Source: Acidobacteriota bacterium (GTDB taxonomy: Bacteria; Acidobacteriota; Terriglobia; Bryobacterales; Bryobacteraceae). Taken from it: 6,920 bases of DNA. Under the pieces are notes generated by a model that searched no databases, was not told the DNA's origin, and was given only the letters and a program-made list of their open reading frames with translations. How positions within the stretch are numbered: the first letter of the stretch is position 1; each line of letters begins with the position of its first letter. Where the stretch lies: contig JAJYKC010000126.1 in the NCBI GenBank assembly GCA_021788955.1, positions 1 to 6,920 on the forward strand, in the 5' to 3' direction. This document shows positions 1-6,399 of this stretch, piece after piece. Made by a program: the position numbers and the translations under genes.

Positions 1-764
1 CACATATCGGCCGTGGCGATGTCTTTCTTGTAGTCGTCCGTGTTGTCGTCCAGGTCCGCCCGCTCGCGGATCAGAAGGTTCAGATACGACATCGCGTCGT
101 CATACTGCGGGTCGATCTTCAGCGCCGCCTCCAGGTTCTTGATGCCGTCCTGGATCATCGCGTCGTACTTGTCCTTCAACTCCTCCCGCGCCTTCTTATC
201 CTTGATCGGTCCCGGATCCTCGGGCTTCATCCCCAGCTTGACCCGCGCCGCCGTGTAGTTCGGATACCACTTCGCCCAGTCGATCACGCCCAGCGTGTAA
301 TAGCCTTCCTTGCTGTTCGGATCGATCTGAATCAGCCGATCGTTCCATTTCCGCGCTTCGTCCAGCTTCTTCAGCTTCGCGTCCATGTCGGAAATACCGC
401 CCGCTTCCGAATAGCTCAGCGAGGCGAGCGACTGAACGGCCATTTTGTCGTTCGGGTTGTCCTGAAGCACCTTCTGGAACTCGTCGCGGGCTGCTTGCGC
501 GTTCTTATTGTTGTCCGGAGAGTCGGCGCCGGGAATGTACTGGTTCATGTACGCCGTGGCCAGATACAGCCGGGCGTTCGGATTCGTCGGATCGAGTTCG
601 ATGGCCTGCTTGAAGTGGTCTACCGCCTCGCCGTACTTGGCGTTCTTATACGCTTCCACGCCTTTGTTGAGTTGGTCGCGCGCCTTCAGTTTGTCCATCA
701 CTCCGCAGCCGCTGCTCACCAGAGCGAGCACGGCCACCGCGGTTAGCACAATCGGTTTTTTCAT
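1..764 (-). CDS. Tetratricopeptide-repeat lipoprotein, partial (C-terminus outside window)
   Basis: I translated this frame by hand: it opens at ATG 764 and runs off the left edge, giving 254 residues without a stop. It begins MKKPIVLTAVAVLALVSSGC, a lipoprotein signal peptide with lipobox SSGC and Cys20 as the lipidated residue. TPR units follow: residues 29-62 (QLNKGVEAYKNAKYGEAVDH... AIELDP), about 63-104 (ending VLQDNPND), about 135-165 (EARKWNDRLIQIDPNSKEGY), and about 205-235 (GIKNLEAALKIDPQYDDAM). TPRs are protein-binding scaffolds, so a role in holding partners at the membrane on the periplasmic side is likely. The region 166-200 is an insert with Pro and Lys between repeats. It follows exbD by 33 bases and probably belongs to the same transcript. 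The substrate or partner is unknown. The nearest good Shine-Dalgarno sequence (787-793) is 22 bases upstream of this ATG, and I see no alternative in-frame start closer to it. Confidence 0.9.
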   Translation of the reverse strand, partial: MKKPIVLTAVAVLALVSSGCGVMDKLKARDQLNKGVEAYKNAKYGEAVDHFKQAIELDPTNPNARLYLATAYMNQYIPGADSPDNNKNAQAARDEFQKVLQDNPNDKMAVQSLASLSYSEAGGISDMDAKLKKLDEARKWNDRLIQIDPNSKEGYYTLGVIDWAKWYPNYTAARVKLGMKPEDPGPIKDKKAREELKDKYDAMIQDGIKNLEAALKIDPQYDDAMSYLNLLIRERADLDDNTDDYKKDIATADM

Positions 765-786
765 GGGATTCGCGAAAAGTACGGCG

Positions 787-793
787 CCTCCTT
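787..793 (-). promoter_or_regulatory. Displaced strong Shine-Dalgarno sequence upstream of the TPR gene
   Basis: AAGGAGG on the coding strand sits four bases after the second exbD stop and 22 bases before the TPR ATG, far more than the usual 5-9. No ATG, GTG, TTG or CTG in frame lies nearer to it. A small palindrome TTCGCGAA (769-776) lies in the spacer and might shorten the effective distance, which is a guess. Confidence 0.5.
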
Positions 794-797
794 GGCT

Positions 798-1226
798 CTA
801 CTTCCCGGCCTCCACGCCGGGCGTCATCAGTCCGACCTTGTCAATACCGGCGCCCTTGGCGATATCAATCGCCTTGGCCACGGCCTGGTACTCAAGGTTC
901 GGATCGCCCTTCACAAACACCACACGCTCGGCGCGCGTCTTGAAGATATCCTCGAGCCGCGGACCCAGCTTCGTCATGTCGGTCGGCTCCTGGTTGATCT
1001 TCACGCTGCCGTCCTTGTCGATGACAATCACCACCGTCCGGTCCTGATCCGGAGGCGGCTGCTTGTTATCCTTCGGCGGCTGGGGAGCCAGCGCATCCAG
1101 GCCGTGCGGCGTCAGCGGCGTGATCACCATGAAAATGATCAGCAGCACCAGCAACACATCGATCAGCGGAGTCATGTTGATGTCGGATTTCGGCCCCTCG
1201 CCCGGGCCGCCCACTGCCATTGCCAT
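798..1226 (-). CDS. exbD: Biopolymer transporter ExbD (second copy)
   Basis: This is a paralogue of the preceding gene, 142 residues. The N-terminus MAMAVGGPGEGPKSDINM is glycine-rich, followed by the membrane segment with TPLIDVLLVLLIIFMVITP (19-37); Asp23 is the expected proton-accepting residue. The membrane segment is almost identical in protein to that of the first copy, while the periplasmic part differs much: a proline-rich linker (APQPPKDNKQPPPDQD, 47-62) precedes the domain TVVIVIDKDG... ending in AGIDKVGLMTPGVEAGK. The start ATG at 1226 is supported by AAGGAG at 1234-1239 with seven bases between; an internal ATG at residue 3 is less well placed. Tandem divergent exbD genes are known in TonB loci of other bacteria, for example exbD1-exbD2 of Xanthomonas, where the two are not equivalent. 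Confidence 0.95.
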   Translation of the reverse strand: MAMAVGGPGEGPKSDINMTPLIDVLLVLLIIFMVITPLTPHGLDALAPQPPKDNKQPPPDQDRTVVIVIDKDGSVKINQEPTDMTKLGPRLEDIFKTRAERVVFVKGDPNLEYQAVAKAIDIAKGAGIDKVGLMTPGVEAGK

Positions 1227-1265
1227 ACGCTATCTCCTTGCCTGATTCCTCTTTTCGCCGGCTTG

Positions 1266-1721
1266 CTAGCTGCCGGCTTTCTTCTCTTGCGCCATCTCGG
1301 CCTGTGACGGCTGCTGCTCGGTCAGTAGCCCTAACTGGTCCACTCCCGCTGCACGCAAATTATCGACCACCGTCTCCACGACCTCGTACCGCGCCCGCGA
1401 ATCGCTCTTAATATATACCGTCTTGTCCAGCTTGTTCGTCAGCAGATCCTTCACCTTGCCCGGAAGATTGTCCGGCGTCACCTGCTGATTCCCAGGGCTG
1501 AGGTATGTCTTGCCGTCGCGCGTGACCGCCACCATCACCGCGTCTTCCTTGTCGGCGTCCTGCATCGCCACTGCGTTCTTCGTCCTCACCATGTCCACGC
1601 TGACGCCCTTGGAAAGCATCGGCGTGATGACCATGAAGATGATCAGTAGCACCAGCATGACGTCCACCATCGGAGTAACGTTGATGTCGGCGATGGCGGC
1701 CGGAGCTTTAGGTTTTGCCAT
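1266..1721 (-). CDS. exbD: Biopolymer transporter ExbD (first copy)
   Basis: ExbD sits inside the ExbB pentamer and carries the proton-accepting aspartate. The product is 151 residues. A short cytoplasmic N-terminus leads into INVTPMVDVMLVLLIIFMVI (13-32), the classical ExbD/TolR membrane segment; Asp20 matches the essential aspartate (Asp25 in E. coli ExbD). The periplasmic domain (about 43-133) ends in AAGVDQLGLLTEQQ, matching the family's usual end of fold, then a polar tail of about 15 residues (EKKAGS end). GAGGA at 1727-1731 lies five bases before the ATG. Just upstream of that is a strong hairpin (1740-1769). A second, divergent exbD follows after 39 bases, so the complex may contain two kinds of ExbD. 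Confidence 0.95.
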   Translation of the reverse strand: MAKPKAPAAIADINVTPMVDVMLVLLIIFMVITPMLSKGVSVDMVRTKNAVAMQDADKEDAVMVAVTRDGKTYLSPGNQQVTPDNLPGKVKDLLTNKLDKTVYIKSDSRARYEVVETVVDNLRAAGVDQLGLLTEQQPSQAEMAQEKKAGS

Positions 1722-1739
1722 GAGTTTCCTCTTTTTTCC

Positions 1740-1769
1740 CGGCGCGCGGCGCCTTGACGCCGCGCGCCG
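1740..1769 (-). other. Strong 12-bp GC hairpin between exbB and exbD
   Basis: The two arms (1740-1751 and 1758-1769) are perfect reverse complements, with a six-base loop. It begins 27 bases after the exbB stop. On the coding strand it is followed by GGAAAAAA and then GAGGA of the exbD ribosome binding site, so there is no U-tract and it is not a normal intrinsic terminator in this direction. The placement fits an mRNA processing or stability element that sets different amounts of ExbB and ExbD; that role is inference. Confidence 0.75.
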
Positions 1770-1796
1770 ATATCAACTCGTCAGGCTCTCGGGACC

Positions 1797-2531
1797 TTAC
1801 TTCGCCGCCGCTTTCTGCGACTGCTTGATGAAATAGTCCACCAACTCCGAGCTCGAATTGTCCATCTCGACGTCGAACGCCTCGATGCGGCCCGTAAAGT
1901 AGTTGTACATCCACACGGCAGGCAGCGCCACGAACAAACCGACGGCCGTGGTGACCAGGGCTTCCGAAATACCGCCCGCCACCGCGCCCAGACCGGTCGA
2001 CTTCTCAGTCGAAATGCCCTTGAACGCGTTGATGATGCCGACCACCGTGCCGAACAGTCCAACAAACGGTCCCGTCGAGCCGATCGTCGCCAGCGTGCTG
2101 ACGCCGCGCTTTAACTCGGCATGCACAATCGCCTGCGCCCGTTCCAATGCGCGCCGCGAAGCTTCCAGCTCTTCGCCCGAAATCTCGCTGCTCGCCCGGT
2201 GCGCCTTGAATTCCTGCAGACCAGCAACCACAACCTTTGCCAGGTGGCTCTTGCTGTAACGATCGGCAATTTTGATCGCCTCGTCCAGTTTCCCTTCCCG
2301 CAGCGCGCCGGCGACAGCCGGAGCAAACTGGCGGGACTGCGTCCGGGCGCCGTTGTAGGCAATCAGGCGGTCAATCATGACCCCAATCGACCACGCCGAC
2401 ATCAGGAACAAAATAATAACGACCGTTTTGGCCATCCAGCCCATGTTTCCCCACATGGCGCGCGGGTCAAAACTAACGGCGCTCCCCTCTTGAAGGAGGA
2501 GGAGGGCCCATACTTGCATCTGTAGAAGCAT
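1797..2531 (-). CDS. exbB: MotA/TolQ/ExbB family proton channel protein
   Basis: The product forms the pentameric inner-membrane channel that, with ExbD, turns proton flow into motion of TonB. It has 244 residues. A hydrophobic start (2-13) precedes membrane segments at about 34-54, 148-170 and 185-208, with a cytoplasmic region of about 90 residues between the first and second. The family signature is clear: STLATIGSTGPFVGLFGTVV (145-164), then GGISEALVTTAVGLFVALPA (186-205). Glu190 and Thr195 match the Glu and Thr of TM3 known to matter in E. coli ExbB. The start is well supported by AGGAG at 2538-2542, six bases before ATG. TolQ and ExbB cannot be fully separated by sequence; the adjacent tonB and exbD genes favour ExbB. 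The C-terminal tail QSQKAAAK is short and basic. Confidence 0.95.
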   Translation of the reverse strand: MLLQMQVWALLLLQEGSAVSFDPRAMWGNMGWMAKTVVIILFLMSAWSIGVMIDRLIAYNGARTQSRQFAPAVAGALREGKLDEAIKIADRYSKSHLAKVVVAGLQEFKAHRASSEISGEELEASRRALERAQAIVHAELKRGVSTLATIGSTGPFVGLFGTVVGIINAFKGISTEKSTGLGAVAGGISEALVTTAVGLFVALPAVWMYNYFTGRIEAFDVEMDNSSSELVDYFIKQSQKAAAK

Positions 2532-2573
2532 TGTTGTCTCCTGCGAGTTGAATTGAACTGACTGACTTAACTC

Positions 2574-3311
2574 TTACTGGCTTAACGTAAAATTGACATC
2601 GATGGTGGTCACTACCTCCACCGGCTCGCCGTTCAGCAGCGTCGGCCGGTAAACCCATTCGCTTACCGCCTGCTGCGCCGCGGCCACCAGTAGCGGGTGC
2701 CCGCTCACAAGCTGAAGGTTCTCGATGTGGCCATCCTTGCCGATGATCGCCGTGAAACGCACCACGCCCTGAATGCGCGCCTGCTTGGCCAGCGGCGGAT
2801 ATACCGGCACCACCCGCCGGATCAGGTTCGCCTGTTGGACATTGCCGCCCACGCGGATCCGCTGGGGCGCCTTCGGCTTCGGTGGCGGAGGGGGCGGAGG
2901 TGGCGGAGCCGCACCAATCACACCGCCGATCACGCCGCCGGCCGTCCCGCCGGGCACGCCGCCGGGTACCCCACCCACTGCGCCACCCGTGTTCGGCGGC
3001 GGCAGTTCGTCTTCCTTGATCATCGCGATCTGTTTGGGAATTTCCTTCGGCGCCATCAGCTTGCCGGCGTCAAACTGCCGCGGAGCCACACGCACAATCT
3101 TCACCTGCGGCGGTGGCGGCGGCGGTGGCGGCGGCGGTGGTGGCGGCGCGGTAAGCATCGCGGCCAGCGTCGCCCGTGGCAAAGTCTCCGTGTATATCAG
3201 GGGGATCAGCACCAGCAGTATGATCAACGCAATCTGCCCGAAGAACGATAGCGCGATCGTCCAGGGCTTTCTTGTTTTCCCCACACCGTCTACGAACGAT
3301 TGTTCGAACAT
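2574..3311 (-). CDS. tonB: Energy transducer TonB with double polyproline linker
   Basis: TonB transmits energy from the ExbB-ExbD proton channel in the inner membrane to TonB-dependent transporters in the outer membrane. The 245-residue product has a cytoplasmic N-terminus, one membrane anchor (about 17-40), and a periplasmic linker with 13 consecutive prolines (56-68), six GGxx tetrapeptides (109-132) and 9 prolines (136-144). The C-terminal TonB domain (about 163-244) shows VVPVYPPLAKQARIQGVVRF, a DG turn (193-194), and a WVYRPTLLNGEPV stretch (219-231), as in the TonB_C family. The anchor has Ser22 and Gln26 where E. coli TonB has the SxxxH pair. The ATG is preceded at very short spacing by GAGAGG. 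The gene is followed 42 bases later by the channel gene, which supports a complete TonB complex. Another family label could be a TolA-like protein, but the C-terminal domain favours TonB. Confidence 0.93.
   Translation of the reverse strand: MFEQSFVDGVGKTRKPWTIALSFFGQIALIILLVLIPLIYTETLPRATLAAMLTAPPPPPPPPPPPPPQVKIVRVAPRQFDAGKLMAPKEIPKQIAMIKEDELPPPNTGGAVGGVPGGVPGGTAGGVIGGVIGAAPPPPPPPPPKPKAPQRIRVGGNVQQANLIRRVVPVYPPLAKQARIQGVVRFTAIIGKDGHIENLQLVSGHPLLVAAAQQAVSEWVYRPTLLNGEPVEVVTTIDVNFTLSQ
2880..2906 (-). repeat. Nine-proline codon tract in tonB
   Basis: Nine consecutive proline codons (residues 136-144), followed by KPKAP, sit just before the C-terminal TonB domain. The codons CCG, CCA, CCT and CCC are mixed. 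It is the second of two rigid segments in the linker. Confidence 0.9.
2916..2987 (-). repeat. Six tandem GGxx tetrapeptide units in tonB
   Basis: Residues 109-132 read GGAV, GGVP, GGVP, GGTA, GGVI, GGVI, a 12-base period in the DNA. This probably gives a flexible hinge between two stiff polyproline rods. Confidence 0.85.
3108..3146 (-). repeat. Thirteen-proline codon tract in tonB
   Basis: Thirteen consecutive proline codons, a mix of CCG and CCA, encode residues 56-68 right after the membrane anchor. Such runs stall ribosomes and need elongation factor P, and they form a stiff polyproline helix. The codon mix limits but does not exclude slippage. Confidence 0.9.
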
Positions 3312-3314
3312 GTC

Positions 3315-3335
3315 CTCTCGCCTTTCGCCTTTCGC
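3315..3335 (-). repeat. Three heptamer repeats overlapping the tonB ribosome binding site
   Basis: On the coding strand the sequence is GCGAAAG, GCGAAAG, GCGAGAG, ending three bases before the tonB ATG. The last copy differs at one base and this change creates GAGAGG, the only Shine-Dalgarno-like element. Copy-number change in such a tract would move or alter purine-rich sequence before the start codon. Confidence 0.6.
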
Positions 3336-3378
3336 CGCGGCCCTTCGTTCACCGCGCCGTGATTGCCGTCACCACATC

Positions 3379-3406
3379 CCCCGCCCGGCTTGACCTTGCC
3401 GCGGGG
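3379..3406 (-). other. GC-rich imperfect hairpin just after secF
   Basis: The arms CCCCGC (3379-3384) and GCGGGG (3401-3406) pair over 6 bp, with an inner GGC/GCC pairing (3387-3389 with 3398-3400) after a two-base bulge. It starts 11 bases past the secF stop on the coding strand. It has no following T-run, so at best it is a weak or factor-dependent terminator, or a protective 3' end between the Sec and TonB halves. Confidence 0.4.
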
Positions 3407-3417
3407 CTTGGATTATT

Positions 3418-4620
3418 CTACTTCACCTTCGCCGCGCTGCGTCGCGCGGTATCTTTCACCGCCGCGGGAGCACCCGCCGGCCGCCGCCGCTTGTCTGCAA
3501 AATTATGCCAGAACAAAACAATCGGACTGGCCACAAACACCGACGAATACGTGCCCACCAAAATCCCAACCACCAGGCAGAACGAGAATCCGCTCAACAC
3601 CTGGCCGCCAAACAGGAACAATGATAACGCCGTAAGAAACGTTAGTCCCGAAGTCAACACCGTCCGGCTCAGTGTCTGGTTCACGCTTCGGTTAATCACC
3701 GCCTCGAGCGGCTCCCGCCGGCTGGTCCGCAAGTTCTCCCGGACCCGGTCGAACACAACAATCGTGTCGTTCATCGAATAGCCGACCAGCGTCAACAACG
3801 CCGCCACCACGGTCAGAGAAATTTCTTTGTTGAAGATCGAAAACAGCCCGATCGTTATGATCGTGTCGTGGAAAACCGCGATCACCGCCGCCAGACCGTA
3901 GATCCATTCAAACCGAAGCGCGATGTAAACCAGCATTCCGCCCAGAGCGTAGAGTACCGCCAGGATCGCCTGGTGCTGCAAATCCGCGCCGATCTTCGGC
4001 CCGACGATCTCCGTCTGCCGGATCGCAAACTGCCCCGGAAACGTCTCCTGCTTCAAAACGGTCATCACCGCCGGCGTCACGCCCTGTACTTTCGCCAGGT
4101 CGTCCAGGCTCGTGATCAGGCCCGACCGCGGCGGCGTGTCCCGGAACGTCAGGACGTTCTTCGCCAGCGCCTGTAAATCCTGCTCCGGCATCGCCACCGA
4201 CGCCCGCTGCAGCGCTTCCCGCAGCCGGTCCGCCAGTTCCGACGCCCCCGTGTTGTTGATATCCAGTTTTCCCGCCGGCGCTCCAAACGTGGCCTCCAGC
4301 GTCTGATCCATCGTCTGCCGCGCCGCGTTCAATGCCGCGTCGCTCCGCACTTCCGTGCCGATGATCACCTCATTCGACCCGACGATCTCCTGCACGTCCA
4401 CAGGGATCCGCGCGCCGATCGCCTTGCGGAGACGGTCCACGGGCGGCGTGCCCGCGAACTTCACATACATCAATGCGCCACCGCGAAAATCAATGCCGTA
4501 CCGGGGACCGCCCTTCGCAAAAAGGCTGATGATGCCGGCCGCTGAGAGCAGAAGCGATAACCCGATGAACGGCCACTTCTTGCCCAGAAAGTCGTAATTC
4601 GTGTTCTTAAAGAATTCCAT
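3418..4620 (-). CDS. secF: Protein translocase subunit SecF, with enlarged periplasmic region
   Basis: SecF is the partner of SecD in the inner-membrane export motor. The 400-residue product has a first membrane segment at about 16-34, the SecF signature YGIDFRGG (41-48), then IVGPKIG (205-211) and five membrane segments at about 215-235, 239-260, 267-287, 318-338 and 343-370. GYSMNDTIVVFDRVREN (280-296) includes Asp285, matching the conserved functional aspartate of the family. The tail from 373 on is basic and probably cytoplasmic. SecF is usually about 300-320 residues; here the stretch between the first signature and IVGPKIG is longer by roughly 80-90 residues (about 110-198). The insert includes LITSLDDLAKVQGVTPAVM (168-186), which resembles a helix-hairpin-helix. 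I believe acidobacterial SecF proteins share this, but could not check. The ATG at 4620 has only a weak upstream GAG. Confidence 0.96.
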   Translation of the reverse strand: MEFFKNTNYDFLGKKWPFIGLSLLLSAAGIISLFAKGGPRYGIDFRGGALMYVKFAGTPPVDRLRKAIGARIPVDVQEIVGSNEVIIGTEVRSDAALNAARQTMDQTLEATFGAPAGKLDINNTGASELADRLREALQRASVAMPEQDLQALAKNVLTFRDTPPRSGLITSLDDLAKVQGVTPAVMTVLKQETFPGQFAIRQTEIVGPKIGADLQHQAILAVLYALGGMLVYIALRFEWIYGLAAVIAVFHDTIITIGLFSIFNKEISLTVVAALLTLVGYSMNDTIVVFDRVRENLRTSRREPLEAVINRSVNQTLSRTVLTSGLTFLTALSLFLFGGQVLSGFSFCLVVGILVGTYSSVFVASPIVLFWHNFADKRRRPAGAPAAVKDTARRSAAKVK

Positions 4621-4710
4621 GCAGCTCGCAGTGCCGGCATTCGATAACGTTAGACACCGGCCTTCAACTTTTAGTTCCCGGATTGTGTTTGAAAAAATAT
4701 CACACCCGGC

Positions 4711-6327
4711 TCAGATGCTCAACGTGGCCACCCGCTTCCGGCTGAGTTCCCAGTCGAAAATCGTCTTGGACACGAATACCGCCGTAAACACGTTCGCTAT
4801 CAGGCCGATCACCAGCGTCACCGCAAATCCCTTCACCGGCCCGGTACCGAACAAAAACAAAAACGCGCAAGAAACCACCGTCGTCACATGCGTGTCGACG
4901 ATCGTCAGAAACGCCTTGCTGAAGCCCGCGTCCAACGCCGCCGCCACGCCCTTGCCCGCCCGTAACTCCTCGCGCACGCGTTCGAAAATCAGTACATTGC
5001 TGTCCACCGCCATGCCGATGGTCAAAATGATTCCCGCGATCCCCGGCAGCGTCAGCGTTGCGTCGAAATAAGCCAGCGCGGCGATCAGAATCACCGCGTT
5101 CAACACCAGCGCCAGCGTCGCGTTGATCCCTGCCGCGCGGTAGTAGACCAGCATCGAAATCACCACCGCGATCAGCCCGGCGAGGCCCGCCACGTAACCT
5201 TCATGAATCGAGTCTGCGCCCAGCGACGGCCCCACGGTCCGCTCTTCTTCCACCACCACTCGCGCCGGCAGCGATCCGGCCGTCAGGTTCAGAGCCAAAT
5301 CCGACGCTTCCTGCTCGTTCGCCGCCCCGGTGATCCGCCCCGTGTCGCTGATCCGGTTCTGAATCGTCGGCGCGCTGATCACGCTCCCGTCCAGCACAAT
5401 CGCCAGCCGGTTCCCGATATTCGATTCCGTGAACTGTTCGAACCGGTGCGCCGCTTCCTGCGTCAAAACGAAATCCGTCTCCCACCGGCCCGGCGTCTCG
5501 CCCTGGCCCGCGTGCGCGCTGCGGATGTCCGTCCCCCGGATCACTGGGCTCATCGCCAGCAAATAATAACCCGACGCCTGCCCGTCCCGCGCCACCGCGT
5601 GCACCAGTTTCGTGTTCAGCGGCAGCACCCCGCCGTGCTTGGCCATCGCTTCCTGCTCGCTCGAAAACGGCCCGTCCTTCACTTCGTACAGCTCGAGCAT
5701 GGCCTGCTCCTGCAGCAGCGCCTTAATGCGCGCCGGGTCGTCCACGCCCGGAAGCTGCACCAGCAGCTCCGCCTCGGCTTCCGCCCGCCCCCGCTGCTGC
5801 ACCGAACTCTCCGCCAGACCCAGCGCGTTGATCTTCCGCTCGATCGTGTGCATCGTCTGCGTCAGCGTGTCCTGCTTCAGCTTGATCGCCTCGCTCGGCT
5901 TGACCGTCATCCGGTAATCCGTGCTCGACACCGGCGTCAGAATCCAGTCCGGAAACTGCTCCGCCACCAGGTTCCGGAACAGACTCGTCTTGTCCCCCGG
6001 CACCCCGTGCACGTTGATCTGAATCTTGTCCGCGTCGTCCAGCGTCGCGGGCGAGTTCCGGTCCATCGGCGGCAGCACCACGCCCTGCTTCTTCAGCTCT
6101 TCCTGCAGCCGCTGCATCGTAACATCCGCCGTCGCCATGAAGGCGTCCTGCAACTGCACCTGCAGCACCAGGTGGCTGCCGCCCCGCAGGTCCAATCCCA
6201 GGTGAATGTTCTTCTGGAAATTCTCCTTCACCTGCGCCAGCGACGTCGGCAGACCGAAGATGCCGAACAAACAAAGCAGAATCGTGGCGACGATCACGCC
6301 GAATTTAATCTGAAGATTTCGTTTCAT
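4711..6327 (-). CDS. secD: Protein translocase subunit SecD
   Basis: SecD pairs with SecF to form the proton-driven motor that helps release and pull exported proteins on the periplasmic side of SecYEG. The product is 538 residues. The first membrane segment is at about 9-27, followed by the signature LGLDLRGG (43-50). A large periplasmic region holds the P1 domain (about 55-365), ending in GSLPA (352-356) and TVGPSLG (365-370). Five membrane segments follow at about 377-395, 400-420, 427-447, 473-495 and 499-520. GMAVDSNVLIFERVREE (438-454) contains Asp442, the equivalent of the aspartate known to be needed for proton-driven activity. Length and motif order are normal, with no truncation. 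Only a weak GGGA lies just before the ATG, as often in internal operon genes. The gap to yajC is 72 bases and that to secF is 90 bases. Confidence 0.97.
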   Translation of the reverse strand: MKRNLQIKFGVIVATILLCLFGIFGLPTSLAQVKENFQKNIHLGLDLRGGSHLVLQVQLQDAFMATADVTMQRLQEELKKQGVVLPPMDRNSPATLDDADKIQINVHGVPGDKTSLFRNLVAEQFPDWILTPVSSTDYRMTVKPSEAIKLKQDTLTQTMHTIERKINALGLAESSVQQRGRAEAEAELLVQLPGVDDPARIKALLQEQAMLELYEVKDGPFSSEQEAMAKHGGVLPLNTKLVHAVARDGQASGYYLLAMSPVIRGTDIRSAHAGQGETPGRWETDFVLTQEAAHRFEQFTESNIGNRLAIVLDGSVISAPTIQNRISDTGRITGAANEQEASDLALNLTAGSLPARVVVEEERTVGPSLGADSIHEGYVAGLAGLIAVVISMLVYYRAAGINATLALVLNAVILIAALAYFDATLTLPGIAGIILTIGMAVDSNVLIFERVREELRAGKGVAAALDAGFSKAFLTIVDTHVTTVVSCAFLFLFGTGPVKGFAVTLVIGLIANVFTAVFVSKTIFDWELSRKRVATLSI

Positions 6328-6399
6328 GTCCCTAAAACCCGGCTGCCGGTCTCCCGGAGCCTTTAGTCAAAGTAGCAGAGCGCGGCCGGCACGGGCGCG

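Noticed and set aside
508..1047. Overlapping plus-strand frames across the TPR and second exbD genes.
   Set aside because: They lie opposite well-supported genes and show no family features or consistent ribosome binding site.
2697..3393. Two long plus-strand frames, one Arg/His-rich and one Gly-rich (GGGGGG runs).
   Set aside because: They are antisense to tonB; the Gly runs are simply the complement of the proline codons. They have low-complexity composition and no recognisable domain.
3390..3419. Promoter-like TTGACC with TATTCT on the plus strand, pointing antisense into secF.
   Set aside because: Only 4 of 6 in the -10 box with an 18-base spacer, and TTGACC is part of the hairpin loop region; not enough for an antisense RNA claim.
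4639..4667. Possible secF promoter on the minus strand: TTGAAG, 17 bases, TCGAAT in the secD-secF gap.
   Set aside because: Each box matches the sigma-70 consensus only partly (about 4 of 6); spacing is right, but this level of match is expected by chance.
5203..6366. A 387-codon plus-strand open frame opposite secD.
   Set aside because: Very rich in Arg, His, Gln and Leu, typical of the antisense frame of a GC-rich gene; secD on the other strand has full family motifs.
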